A stretch of 64,000 nucleotides of DNA, taken from positions 7,692,766 to 7,756,765 of the forward strand of contig NZ_JASVWB010000002.1 of NCBI RefSeq assembly GCF_030287445.1, read 5' to 3'. Under the pieces are notes generated by a model, which was not told the DNA's origin, ran no database searches, and saw only the letters and a list, made by a program, of their open reading frames with translations. Below, piece by piece: positions 25,445 to 34,499 of this stretch. How positions within the stretch are numbered: the stretch's first letter is position 1; each line of letters begins with the position of its first letter. The position numbers and the translations under genes were made by a program. The DNA is from Streptomyces sp. ALI-76-A (GTDB lineage: Bacteria; Actinomycetota; Actinomycetes; Streptomycetales; Streptomycetaceae).

Positions 25445-26419
25445 GTGGAAGAAGACGTGCCCGCCTTCCGGGCGACGCCTGTGCTCGAGAGACGGACGCG
25501 GGACTTCGTGGCGGCCCACGCGTGGCCGGTCGCCTCGCCCGCGGACGCCGCCTCCAGGGCGGCCATGGCCGCGCTCTGGAACGGCGGCGGCCGCGACGAA
25601 CCCGACGTCGAGGAGCAATGGCTGGCCCTGCCGGGCGGCGACGGCAGCCGGATCCGGGTCCGCATCCTGCGCCCGGCCGGCAGCGACGAGACCCTGCCGG
25701 TGGTGCTCTACCTGCACGGGACGGGCTGGATGCTGACCGACGCCTACGCGCACCGGCAGCTGGTGGCGGACCTGGTCCTCGGAGCGGACGCCGCCGTGGT
25801 CGTGCCCGAGTACGACGGGCCGGAGGACGCGCGGCACCCGGGCGCCGTGGAGCGGGCGTACACCGTCGCCCGGTGGCTCGCCCGGCACGGCGCGGAAAGC
25901 GGGCTGGACGGGACCAGGATGGCGGTGGCCGGCGTCAGCGCGGGCGCCCAGCACGCCGCCGCCCTCACCCTGGTGGCGAGGGAGCGCGGCGGGCCGCGGC
26001 TGCGGCACCAGGTGCTGATCTGCCCGGTCACCGACGCGGCGATGGACACCCCTTCCTACCGTCGGTTCGCGGACGGGTACTTCCTGAGCCGCGCCGCGAT
26101 GTGCGGCTACTGGCAGCAGTACGCGCCGGACCCGGAGACCCGCACGCAGGGCACCGTCTCCCCGCTGCGCGCGCCCGCCCTCCGCCTGCGGGGGCTGCCG
26201 CCGGCGCTGGTCCTCACCGCCGAGGCGGACGTGCTGCGCGACGAGGGCGAGGCGTACGCGGCGCGGCTGAGGGAGGCGGACGTCCCGGTCGTGTCGATCC
26301 GCTACCAGGGCACGATCCACGGCTTCGTCCTGTTCGACGCGCTCCGCGGTACGGACGCCTCCAGGGCGGCGCGCATCCAGGTGACGGACACGCTGCACGC
26401 CGCGCTGCACGCGGTCTGA
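25445..26419 (+). CDS. HSL-family alpha/beta hydrolase paralogue, 324 aa
   Basis: The start is the GTG at 25445 because AGGAG lies five bases before it and the length then matches the neighbouring paralogue. HGTGW (91-95), the elbow GVSAG with Ser165, DVLRDEGEAYA and TIHGF correspond one for one to motifs of the 23463 esterase. The elbow differs from the usual GDSAGG (Asp to Val, final Gly to Ala) and the oxyanion motif is also altered, which suggests a changed substrate or lowered activity. It is probably the product of a local duplication followed by divergence. Confidence 0.8.
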   Translation: MEEDVPAFRATPVLERRTRDFVAAHAWPVASPADAASRAAMAALWNGGGRDEPDVEEQWLALPGGDGSRIRVRILRPAGSDETLPVVLYLHGTGWMLTDAYAHRQLVADLVLGADAAVVVPEYDGPEDARHPGAVERAYTVARWLARHGAESGLDGTRMAVAGVSAGAQHAAALTLVARERGGPRLRHQVLICPVTDAAMDTPSYRRFADGYFLSRAAMCGYWQQYAPDPETRTQGTVSPLRAPALRLRGLPPALVLTAEADVLRDEGEAYAARLREADVPVVSIRYQGTIHGFVLFDALRGTDASRAARIQVTDTLHAALHAV

Positions 26420-26447
26420 CCGGGACGCGCTGTCCGGTCGGATGGCC

Positions 26448-26467
26448 GGCCCGGGCGCGCCCGGGCC
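26448..26467. terminator. perfect 20-base GC palindrome between convergent genes
   Basis: GGCCCGGG, CGCG, CCCGGGCC forms a strong hairpin between the convergent esterase and LacI genes. It is placed to work as a bidirectional terminator. Confidence 0.6.
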
Positions 26468-26555
26468 ATTCCGTTCAGCTGTCCCAGGTGGAGTGGCCGG
26501 GGCCGCTGAACCGTGTCGGGTGGCGGCGGCCGCGCTGATGAGTGTCCGGGCGGCG

Positions 26556-27623
26556 TCAGCGTCCCGGTGCGGGTCCGCTGCTGGCGCGGATCACCAGGTC
26601 GACCGGGACCAGCGACGCGGGTCGGGGCGGTTCGGCGGAGCCGTCGATACGGTTCAGGAGAAGGCGCAGGGACCGGGTGCCGATCTCCGCGAAGTCCGTG
26701 CGGACGGTGGTCAGGGGCGGAAGGAGGTGCGCGGCCTCGGGGATGTCGTCGTAGCCGACGACGCTGACCTCGCCGGGGACGGAACGGCCGGCCTCGTGCA
26801 GGGCGTGCAGGACGCCGAGCGCCATCTGGTCGTTGGACACGAACACCGCCGTCACGTCCGGGCGTCCGGCCAGCCGGCGGCCCAGGTCGTACCCGGAGTC
26901 GGAGCTCCAGTCGCCGACGAGCGCCTCGGGCACCTCGGCGCCGGCCGCCGCCAACGTCGACCGCCAGCCGGCCAGCCGGTGATCGGCCGAGGTCCAGCCG
27001 GTCGGCCCCGCGATGTGCCAGACGGTCGGGTGGCCGAGCGTCAGCAGATACTCGGTGGCCTTGCGGGCGCCGGCCCGTGAGTCGCCGGTGGCCAGCGGGG
27101 TGTCGGTGTCGAGGCCGTTCTCCAGCACCACCAGCGGAATGTCCAGGTGGGTGTCGGCCAGGGCCCGGCCCACCCACAGCTGCGGCGCGATGGCGATCAC
27201 CCCGTCCGCGCCCTCGGCCGAGAGCCGGTCCACCGCCTCGACGACCGTGTCGTGGTCGGCGGTGTCCAGCGCGATGGAGCTCACCAGGTACCCGGCGTCC
27301 TGTGCCGCCGTGTTGATCGCCGTGAGGATCGACGCGGGCCCGTAGCGGGCGGCGTCGAAGGAGATCACTCCGAGCATCCGGGTCCGGCCGCTGGCCAGCG
27401 ACCTGGCGCTGCGGCTGGGCCGGTACCCCAGTGTCCGCATGGCCACCAGGACCGCCTCGCGGGTCTCCGCGCGGACCGACGGATGGTCGTTGAGCACGCG
27501 GGAGACGGTCTGCTTGGAGACACCGGCCAGCCGGGCCACGTCGCCCATCACGGGACGCGACCCCGCGAAGTTCCGTCTGCTGCGCCACTTCGGAACGGCT
27601 CCGTCGGCGGCGCTTCGGGTCAT
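26556..27623 (-). CDS. LacI-family regulator, probably of beta-galactoside genes, 355 aa
   Basis: The N-terminal helix-turn-helix and hinge are clear (GDVARLAGVSKQTVSRVLND), followed by a periplasmic-binding-protein-like sensor domain (LGVISFD, VFVSNDQMALGVL, VVGYDDIPEA). The ATG at 27623 with GAGGA upstream gives about 24 residues before the usual family start; a later start is possible. It lies downstream of two GH35 genes and an MFS gene on the same strand, separated by 234 bases. It is likely to repress them and respond to a sugar. The palindrome at 33493 is the best operator candidate. Confidence 0.88.
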   Translation of the reverse strand: MTRSAADGAVPKWRSRRNFAGSRPVMGDVARLAGVSKQTVSRVLNDHPSVRAETREAVLVAMRTLGYRPSRSARSLASGRTRMLGVISFDAARYGPASILTAINTAAQDAGYLVSSIALDTADHDTVVEAVDRLSAEGADGVIAIAPQLWVGRALADTHLDIPLVVLENGLDTDTPLATGDSRAGARKATEYLLTLGHPTVWHIAGPTGWTSADHRLAGWRSTLAAAGAEVPEALVGDWSSDSGYDLGRRLAGRPDVTAVFVSNDQMALGVLHALHEAGRSVPGEVSVVGYDDIPEAAHLLPPLTTVRTDFAEIGTRSLRLLLNRIDGSAEPPRPASLVPVDLVIRASSGPAPGR

Positions 27624-27857
27624 GGTGACAGTTTCCTCGGCATCATCGCGGCGGCCCTGTTCCGCCCGGCAGAACCACAGCATAGGCCGGGCCTCCGGCG
27701 GACCGCCCCGAGCCCCGGCGGACGCGGGCGTCCCGGAGCAGGCGTCCCGCCGGAGCCGAGGCGGCGGCCGGCCGGCCCCCGGCGCGCATCGTGACCGGTC
27801 GGCCGGGCGGGGCCCGCGACCGCCCGGCCGCGCCCCGGCCCTCCGTCCGACAGGCGT

Positions 27858-30260
27858 TCAGCCCGCCCGTACCGACCAGGTGCGCCGGGTGATCCACTCG
27901 GCGTGTGTCACGGCGGCCGTCCGGGTGCCGTCGGCCGCTTCCCGGGGCACGTACACCGGGGCGTCCGGGTGCAGCGGCAGCACCCGCAGCCGCAGTCCCC
28001 GGGCGCGCGGTGTGTCCGCGGGCAGCCGGTCGAGGCCGATGTCCCAGACCCGTCCGGAGAAGAACTGGTCCGCGACGAGGGTGTCTCCCACGTACGCCCG
28101 TCCCACGTCGCCGGTCCAGTGCAGGCGCAGCAGCGTGCCCGGCGGCAGGCCGTCCGGTACGTCGACGTGGTACTCGGCGGCCAGGGAGTCGACGTGCTTG
28201 TCCGCGGGTACGCTCGCCCGCCCCTGCACGCCCGTCGCGGGCTCGGGCGCCGGACCCGCCGGGCGGAGCGGGACGACCGTGACGGCCGGCGGGGCGGCCC
28301 CGTCCGCGGGCTCCGTACCGGCCCGCACCGCGTACCGCGTGAACACCCCGTCCGCAGACTCCGTGACCACCGCCCCGTCGACAACCGGGGCCTTGGGCGG
28401 AGCGGGCAGCACCGCGAACGAGACGGCCGAGGCCGGCCCGTGCAGCCGCATCTCGTCCCGCTCCCGGTCGAAGACGACACCCGCGTCGCACAGCACCAGC
28501 CGCTCGGCGCCCCAGGCCTCGCCCCGGTAGGCGGTACGTGCCGTCGCCGCGTCCAGGACCAGCAGGCCGACCCGGCCGCCGTCCGTCGTCTCCACCTCGA
28601 CCAGGGCATCGGTGCCGGGCCGCAGACCGGTCACCAGCAGCCGGTCCCCGACCGGGGTGAGCTCCCCGGACGGCGCGCCGACCGACACCACCGACGAGGA
28701 GCCCAGGGCGAGTTCGACAGCGATACCGTCGGTGGCGGCCAGCACCAGCACGGTACGGCCGTCCAGGCCGACCGTGCACACGGGCTGCGCGGTGGCCCAC
28801 TCCAGCCGCAGCCCCGCCACGTCGAGCCGCAACGGCCAGCAGAAGTAGGCGCCGCTCGGGACCGTGACCGGCGTGCTCGGCAGGGTCAGCGCGCCGCCCT
28901 CGCCGGGGAACTCGACCGTGAACGACGTGTCCGGGTGGGCCGGCAGCGGCTCGTGCGGCTGGTGGTTGTTGACGAACAGGAACCCCGACCGGCTGTCGCC
29001 GCGTACGGCCCAGCGCAGTGTCTCCCGGTCGTCCTGGTCCGTCGGCCGCCGCTCGGGCAGCACGGACTCCAGGGGCGCGAGGACCGGACCGAAGTCCGCC
29101 AACAGCAGGTTCTGCAACCGCAGTTCGTCGTACGTCCGCCGGTACTGGCCGTACTCGCCGAGCGGCGCCTGGAAGTCGTACGTCAGGACGGGCAGGTCGT
29201 TGGGGTAGCCGGTGGCGTGGGACTCCTGAAGGGTCGTCAGCTCGCCGGCGGGGTTGGTGCCGCCGTGGAACATGTAGAAGCCCTGCCACACCGAGCCGCA
29301 CCCGATCTTCGTGAGCCCGAGCGCGCCGATGTCGTCGGCGTCGACCCGCGGGCGGCGGTGGTACGACACCGCCATCCCGCCGCCCAACTCGCAGGTGGCC
29401 CACGGGAACCGGTCCGCGGAGGCGTCCGGTTCGCCGCCGCGCACGGTGGTCGGGCGCAGGTCGGCGCCGATGCCCTCGTCGTCGCGCTGGTGGGTGAAGA
29501 AGAAGTGCTTGCGGCAGGTGTCGGGCCAGCCGCCGTCCGCCTCGGTCCAGAACGTCTCGGTGTAGCCGCCGTACAGCGGAAGCAGCTCGTCGGGCGGGAG
29601 CCGGACGCCGCCCCAGGCGGTCGACGTCCACAGCGGGGCGCTCAGTCCGGCGTCCTGGGCCGTCCGCTTGAGGGTGAGGAGATGACCGGGCTGGTCGTAC
29701 AGCTCGTTCTCGACCTGGATCGCCACGATCGGGCCGCCGTGCGCCCGGTCCAGGCCCCGCAGTTGCCCGGCGATCGCCGCGAACCAGGTGCGCACGGGCT
29801 CCAGATAGGCGGGGTCGTCGGTGCGCGGCACGCAGTCGCGGGCCAGCAGCCAGTCCGGCAGGCCCCCGTTGCGGACCTCCGCGTGGCACCAGGGGCCGAT
29901 GCGCGGAATGAAGTCCAGGCCGTGCCGGGCGCACAGCTCGGCGAATCGGCGCAGGTCACGGTCGCCGTCGAAGCGGATCCGGCCCTCGATCTCCTCATGG
30001 TGGATCCAGATGAGGTAACTGGCGACAGCCGTGACACCGCCCGCCTTCATCTTCAGCAGCTCCTCCTCCCACTCGGCGGCCGGGTAGCGGGAGTAGTGGA
30101 ACTCGCCGGAGACCGGGAACCAGGGGCGCCCGCCCCGCGTGAGCCACCGGCTGGTGACCTCGACGGGGTCGGGCACGCCGGGCGCGTCGGAGAAGGGCAG
30201 GTGCCCGGTCAGCGGGGGACCGGCGGGGGCGGGGACGCGCAGCCGATGAGGGCGGGTCAT
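27858..30260 (-). CDS. GH35-type beta-galactosidase, long form, 800 aa
   Basis: The start ATG shares one base with the preceding gene's stop (TGATG), so translation is coupled. A TIM barrel with RPWFPVSGEFHYSRYP near residues 45-60 and IQVENELYD with the acid/base Glu186 identifies family GH35. Beta-sandwich domains follow, including the jelly-roll C-terminus (LHWTGDVGRAYVGDTLVADQFF). No signal peptide is present, so it should act on imported galactosides. It differs strongly from the 586-residue enzyme encoded just upstream, implying a different substrate (for example branched or substituted galactans). The stop is followed by 234 bases with no gene. Confidence 0.85.
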   Translation of the reverse strand: MTRPHRLRVPAPAGPPLTGHLPFSDAPGVPDPVEVTSRWLTRGGRPWFPVSGEFHYSRYPAAEWEEELLKMKAGGVTAVASYLIWIHHEEIEGRIRFDGDRDLRRFAELCARHGLDFIPRIGPWCHAEVRNGGLPDWLLARDCVPRTDDPAYLEPVRTWFAAIAGQLRGLDRAHGGPIVAIQVENELYDQPGHLLTLKRTAQDAGLSAPLWTSTAWGGVRLPPDELLPLYGGYTETFWTEADGGWPDTCRKHFFFTHQRDDEGIGADLRPTTVRGGEPDASADRFPWATCELGGGMAVSYHRRPRVDADDIGALGLTKIGCGSVWQGFYMFHGGTNPAGELTTLQESHATGYPNDLPVLTYDFQAPLGEYGQYRRTYDELRLQNLLLADFGPVLAPLESVLPERRPTDQDDRETLRWAVRGDSRSGFLFVNNHQPHEPLPAHPDTSFTVEFPGEGGALTLPSTPVTVPSGAYFCWPLRLDVAGLRLEWATAQPVCTVGLDGRTVLVLAATDGIAVELALGSSSVVSVGAPSGELTPVGDRLLVTGLRPGTDALVEVETTDGGRVGLLVLDAATARTAYRGEAWGAERLVLCDAGVVFDRERDEMRLHGPASAVSFAVLPAPPKAPVVDGAVVTESADGVFTRYAVRAGTEPADGAAPPAVTVVPLRPAGPAPEPATGVQGRASVPADKHVDSLAAEYHVDVPDGLPPGTLLRLHWTGDVGRAYVGDTLVADQFFSGRVWDIGLDRLPADTPRARGLRLRVLPLHPDAPVYVPREAADGTRTAAVTHAEWITRRTWSVRAG

Positions 30261-32020
30261 CAGGTGTTCTCCGGTCCGAGGTCGGGAGCGTCGGTGAGCC
30301 GTGCCCGGGTGCCGGCGGTGGCGTGCAGCTCCAGCAGGACGAGCTCGTTGGCGCCCGCCCGCAGGACCGGCCCCGGCACGTACAGCGTGCGCTGCGGACC
30401 GCGGTTCCAGTAGCGGCCGAGGTGGAAGCCGTTGACCCACGCCTGGCCCTTCGTCCAGCCCGGCAGGGCCAGGAACGTGTCGGCCGGCGTGTCCACCTCG
30501 AACGTGCCGCGGTGGAAGGCGGGCACCGCGTCCGTGGCCGCGGCGGACGGCTCGAACGGCACCGCGCCGAGGTCGCCCAGGGGAACGGGCAGGCACTCCC
30601 AGCCGTGCAGGGCGGTGCCCTGGAAGGACACCGGGCCCAGCAGCCCCTTGGGCGCGCCGATGCGGGGCCCGTAGTTGACCCCGCCCTGGTTCTCCACCAG
30701 CACCTCCAGCACGGCACCGGACCGGGGGACGCGCAACGGCAGCGTCTCGTCGTGGCGTTCGCGTTCCAGTACGCCGACAGGGGCGCCGTCCACGAAGACC
30801 TGCGCCCGGTCACCCACCCCGCCCGCGAAGTGCAACAGGCCGTCGCCCGAGGCGGGAACGGTGGTGCGGTACAGCACATACCCGCCGTGCACGCCGAGTT
30901 CGTTCATCGTCACCGGGTCCTGGGCGCGCACCACGCCGTCCAGTGTGCCGAGGTACGGCAGCAGCGGTGCCCTGCGGTCCAGGCCGACGGTACGGGGCGG
31001 AAGTTTGGGACCCGCCGCCGGGACCGGCTCGTCGGGGACCGGCGCGTGCCGGGCGATGACCTCACGGAACGCGTGGTACTTCGGGCCGGGGTCACCGCTC
31101 TCGGTGAGCGGGGCGTCGTAGTCGTACGAGGTGACGGTGGGCGCGTACGTGTGGTGGTGGTTGGCGCCGTTGGTGAAGCCGAAGTTGGTGCCGCCGTGGA
31201 ACATGTAGACGTTGACGGAGGCGCCCGCGGACAGCAGCCGGTCCAGGTCGGCCGCCGTGTCCTCCGCCGACCGCACGTGGTGCGGGCCTCCCCAGTGGTC
31301 GAACCAGCCGATCCAGAACTCCGCGCACATCAGGGGGCCGTCGGGCCGGTGCGCGCGCAGTGCGGACAGATGCTCGTCGATCCGGCTGCCGAACGTCCCC
31401 GTGCTGAGCGTGCCGGGCAGGCTGCCGGCGGCCAGGTGCTTGGCGTTGGCCTGGTCGCAGGTGAACAGCAGCTCCTCGACACCCCGGGACCGCAGAGCCT
31501 GTTCGACGTGCTCGAGGTACGCGATGTCGTCGCCGTACGCTCCGTACTCGTTCTCCACCTGTACGGCGATCACCGGTCCGCCGTTCGCCGCCAGGTGCGG
31601 CAGCAGCGGGGGCAGGAGCTGGTCGAGGTAGCGGTCGAATGCCTCGGTGAAGCGGGGGTCACTGGTGCGCAGGCGGATGTCCGGGTCCGCGATGAGCCAC
31701 GCGGGCAGTCCGCCGTCGTCCCACTCGGCGCAGATGTAGGGCCCGGGACGCAACAGGACGCGCAGGCCCTCCTGTTGCGCCAGCCGCAGGAAGCGGGGCA
31801 GGTCGAGCAGACCGTCGAGGACGAGCGTGCCGGGCTGCGGCTCGTGGAGGTTCCACGGCAGGTACGTCTCGACGGTGTTGAGCCCCATCAGACGGGCCTT
31901 GCGCAGCCGGTCGGTCCATTGGTCGGGATGGACGCGGAAGTAGTGCAGGGCCCCGGAGATGATCCGGAACGGCTCGCCGTGCAGGAGGAAACCGTCGGAC
32001 GTCGTCGTCAGAGCGGGCAT
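30260..32020 (-). CDS. GH35 beta-galactosidase, 586 aa
   Basis: It has the canonical GH35 N-terminus (ISGALHYFRVHPDQW), GPYICAEWDDGGLPAWL, the acid/base motif QVENEYG with Glu158, and the nucleophile motif CAEFWIGWFDHWG with Glu234. The C-terminus carries the usual galactose-binding-like beta domains. Length fits the family. No signal peptide is seen, so it acts in the cytoplasm on galactosides probably brought in by the MFS transporter encoded 187 bases upstream. The second GH35 gene follows with a one-base overlap. Confidence 0.93.
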   Translation of the reverse strand: MPALTTTSDGFLLHGEPFRIISGALHYFRVHPDQWTDRLRKARLMGLNTVETYLPWNLHEPQPGTLVLDGLLDLPRFLRLAQQEGLRVLLRPGPYICAEWDDGGLPAWLIADPDIRLRTSDPRFTEAFDRYLDQLLPPLLPHLAANGGPVIAVQVENEYGAYGDDIAYLEHVEQALRSRGVEELLFTCDQANAKHLAAGSLPGTLSTGTFGSRIDEHLSALRAHRPDGPLMCAEFWIGWFDHWGGPHHVRSAEDTAADLDRLLSAGASVNVYMFHGGTNFGFTNGANHHHTYAPTVTSYDYDAPLTESGDPGPKYHAFREVIARHAPVPDEPVPAAGPKLPPRTVGLDRRAPLLPYLGTLDGVVRAQDPVTMNELGVHGGYVLYRTTVPASGDGLLHFAGGVGDRAQVFVDGAPVGVLERERHDETLPLRVPRSGAVLEVLVENQGGVNYGPRIGAPKGLLGPVSFQGTALHGWECLPVPLGDLGAVPFEPSAAATDAVPAFHRGTFEVDTPADTFLALPGWTKGQAWVNGFHLGRYWNRGPQRTLYVPGPVLRAGANELVLLELHATAGTRARLTDAPDLGPENT

Positions 32021-32207
32021 GCGGGGGCTTCCCTTCGGTGGGGTGCGACAGGCCGGTGCGGTGCGGGTGGAGAGGGAGGCGAGGGGAACGGACGGAAGGC
32101 TCGGAGGGAGGACCCGGACGGAGGGCCGGGGCTGAGGACTCGGAGGCGGAACTCGAACGGAGGGGGCGGGCGGAGGCCGCGGACGGGGGCTCGGGCCGGC
32201 CCCCCCC

Positions 32208-33464
32208 TCAGCGGGCGCGGGTCGCGCGGATCAGCCAGAGGGTCGCGGCCAGGCACAGCGCCGAGACACCGCACAGCAGCAGCGGGACCGCGCGGACGCC
32301 GGACGCCTCGATGGCCTTGCCGAGCGCCGGCCCGGCGGCGACACCGCCGATCATGGACGCGGCGATGACGACGGCACCGGCCCGGCGGGCGCTCGGGGCC
32401 GCCCGGTGCAGCCAGGGCAGGCCGGTGGGGAAGATCGGGGCGATGAACAGACCGACACCGGCGTAGGCGTACGGCGCGAGGGCCGGGACCGAGGCCAGCA
32501 GCAGACAGACCGTCATGCCCGCGCAGGAGACGGTGATGATGGTCTGCGCCGAGAAGCGCAGCGCGATCGGCGCGACCAGGAAGCGGCCGACGGTCATCAT
32601 CAGCCAGTAGACGGAGGTGGCGGTCGCGGCGACCCCGGCGCCGTAGCCGACGGTCTCCAGGTGGGTGGGCTCCCAGCCGCCGACGCCCGCCTCGATGCCC
32701 ACGTGCAGGACGTAGAGAGCGACGAACACGGCGAGCACCGAGCCGAGGCTGCGGCCGAGCACCCCTGCGCCGCCGGACTCCCGGACGCCGGCCGGTTGCG
32801 GCGCCCGGTCGCGTACGCCCTTCAGGCACAGCAGCAACGGCAGGGTGGCGAGCGCGAACCCGAGGAAGACCGCCGGGTAGTGCTCGGAGCCCACCACACC
32901 GATCAGCGCCGGTCCGAGGATCGCGCCGACGCCGAAGTGGGCGTTGAGGATGTTCAGCATCGCGGTCGAACGGTGGCCGAAGCCGATCGCGAACAACTGG
33001 TTGAGGCCGTAGTCGATACCGCCGAAGCCGAGCCCGGCGAACAGCGCCGCGGCCAGCGCGGCCGGCCAGTTCGGCGCCAGCGCGAAGCCCGCCGCGCCGA
33101 TCGCCATGAGCAGGTACGAGGCGCCGAGGATCCGCCGGTTGCCGAGGCGGCCGTAGAGCCGGTCGAACAGCAGCACACCGGCGACCCCGCCGACGAAGTG
33201 GGCGCTCAGCCCGAGTCCGGCCGCCGAGGGCGTCAGCCCGAACTCCTCCCGGAACGCCGGGATGGCCGGACCGTACAGGGCCTGGAGCACGCCGATCAGG
33301 ACGAAACCGACGCAGGAGGCCACCACGGCGGCGGGACTGAAGACCGGCCGGCGCTCGGCACCGGGAACCGGTTCCTGCACGGGATCGGGGGCCGGTTCGT
33401 GCGTGGGTGCCTGGACGGACGGCACCGGCGTGCTGCTGTCGACGACGCGATCTTCCCCCGGCAC
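32208..33464 (-). CDS. MFS sugar transporter, about 418 aa
   Basis: The GTG at 33464 has GAGAGGGG upstream. After a Pro/Glu-rich N-terminal tail of about 45 residues there are about 12 hydrophobic segments, starting VVASCVGFVLIGVLQALYG. The loop DRLYGRLGNRRIL matches the MFS signature between helices 2 and 3. It is the first gene of the beta-galactosidase group and is preceded by a 22-base palindrome. The expected substrate is a galactoside or galactose-containing oligosaccharide; relatives include FucP-like permeases. Confidence 0.85.
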   Translation of the reverse strand: MPGEDRVVDSSTPVPSVQAPTHEPAPDPVQEPVPGAERRPVFSPAAVVASCVGFVLIGVLQALYGPAIPAFREEFGLTPSAAGLGLSAHFVGGVAGVLLFDRLYGRLGNRRILGASYLLMAIGAAGFALAPNWPAALAAALFAGLGFGGIDYGLNQLFAIGFGHRSTAMLNILNAHFGVGAILGPALIGVVGSEHYPAVFLGFALATLPLLLCLKGVRDRAPQPAGVRESGGAGVLGRSLGSVLAVFVALYVLHVGIEAGVGGWEPTHLETVGYGAGVAATATSVYWLMMTVGRFLVAPIALRFSAQTIITVSCAGMTVCLLLASVPALAPYAYAGVGLFIAPIFPTGLPWLHRAAPSARRAGAVVIAASMIGGVAAGPALGKAIEASGVRAVPLLLCGVSALCLAATLWLIRATRAR

Positions 33465-33492
33465 CGCACACCCCTCTCGTTCGCTCCGACGG

Positions 33493-33514
33493 CTGATGTT
33501 ACCGGTAACATCAG
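33493..33514. promoter_or_regulatory. 22-base perfect palindrome, candidate LacI operator
   Basis: CTGATGTTACCGGTAACATCAG is its own reverse complement and has the central CG typical of LacI-family operators. It sits 29 bases upstream of the MFS start. It is the natural site for the regulator encoded at 26556. It also lies in the shared region before the divergent DauR-like gene. Confidence 0.7.
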
Positions 33515-33578
33515 AGCCGTCAAGATCCTGGGCGGTGGTGGATCGGAAGGTGGGCGACGGAGCGCGTTCGTGAGTGAT

Positions 33579-33613
33579 TGGACTTCCAGTCCAGCGATTG
33601 GACGTGTAGTCTA
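33579..33613. promoter_or_regulatory. two 6-3-6 inverted repeats, candidate operator for the DauR-like gene
   Basis: TGGACT-TCC-AGTCCA (33579-33593, perfect) and TGGACG-TGT-AGTCTA (33599-33613, imperfect) have identical geometry and start 20 bases apart, two helical turns. Both are preceded by GAT. They lie just upstream of the GTG at 33648, suggesting cooperative autoregulation. Confidence 0.65.
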
Positions 33614-33647
33614 GACGTGCTGGTCGGGGCTTGGAGAGGGAGGGCGT

Positions 33648-34499
33648 GTGTCGGGCGAAGAGGACCTGGAGAGCGAGCGGGACGCGATCCTCGCCGCGCT
33701 GAAGCCGGTCGTCGAGGGGATCGTGGCGACCTTCGGTCCGATGTGCGAGGTGGTCCTGCACGACTACCGGCGCCCGGAGCGGTCGGTGGTCGCCCTCGCC
33801 GGCGCGGTGACCGGGCGTGCCGTGGGCGGGGCGATGAGCGAGATCGGCATGCGGATGGTCGCGCGCGGCGACCGGGCGGCCGACGAGCTGAACTACGTCA
33901 CCCGCACGCGCGCCGGACAGACCGTCAAGTCCTCCACCATGGTGCTGCGGGACTCCACCGGAGCGGTGTTCGGAGCCGTCTGCGTCAACCTCGACGTGTC
34001 CGCGGCCACCGAGGCCCACGCCCTGCTCGGCGTGCTCGCCGGGATCGGCCGGGCCCCCGCCGAACTGCCGGTCACCACCTTCGGCAACGACATCGACTCC
34101 GTCGTCGACGTGATACTCGACGCCCATCAGCTCCACCAGAACCGCCCCTGGGCGGGACTCGACCGCGCGGAGCGGCTGGAACTGTTCCGCAGCCTGGACG
34201 ACCGCGGCGTCTTCGCCGTGCGGCGCGCGGTCGAGCAGGTCGCCGCCCGGCTCGGCATCTCCCGCGCCTCCGCGTACAGCTACCTCTCCCAGGCCAGAGC
34301 CGCGACCACGCCGACCACCGGGGCCTCTGATGCGCCCGGGTCCTCCGGGTCCTCCGACCCCACCCCCGACCCCACCCCCGGCTCCGCCGCGGGATCGGCG
34401 GTCGGTGGATCCTCCGACTCCGCTCCTCCCGCTGCTGCTCCTCCCGCTGCTGCTCCTTCCGCTGCTGCTTCTTCCGATTCCGATGGAGGACACGCGTGA
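33648..34499 (+). CDS. YheO/DauR-like transcriptional regulator, 283 aa
   Basis: Residues about 12-125 form a YheO-like PAS domain (FGPMCEVVLHDYRRPERSVVA, then GAVFGAVCVNLD) and residues about 180-215 are the C-terminal helix-turn-helix (FAVRRAVEQVAARLGISRASAYSYL). This order is that of DauR, which regulates amino-acid racemase or dehydrogenase genes. An additional tail of about 65 residues is rich in Ala, Pro, Ser and Asp and partly encoded by a 15-base repeat. The stop overlaps the GTG of the ammonia-lyase gene, so the regulator and enzyme form an operon. The effector is probably the enzyme's amino-acid substrate. Confidence 0.88.
   Translation: MSGEEDLESERDAILAALKPVVEGIVATFGPMCEVVLHDYRRPERSVVALAGAVTGRAVGGAMSEIGMRMVARGDRAADELNYVTRTRAGQTVKSSTMVLRDSTGAVFGAVCVNLDVSAATEAHALLGVLAGIGRAPAELPVTTFGNDIDSVVDVILDAHQLHQNRPWAGLDRAERLELFRSLDDRGVFAVRRAVEQVAARLGISRASAYSYLSQARAATTPTTGASDAPGSSGSSDPTPDPTPGSAAGSAVGGSSDSAPPAAAPPAAAPSAAASSDSDGGHA
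34422..34476 (+). repeat. 15-base coding repeat near the 3' end of the regulator gene
   Basis: About four copies of a 15-base unit (GCTCCTCCCGCTGCT and variants) encode the tail pattern AAAPP/AAAPS. It is probably a slippage-prone, length-variable segment just before the coupled downstream start. Confidence 0.7.

Noticed and set aside
24452..26410. 652-codon minus-strand frame across the low-complexity spacer and the second esterase gene
   Set aside because: The product is a Gly/Arg/Ser repeat followed by antisense of a clear esterase; no start or domain supports it.
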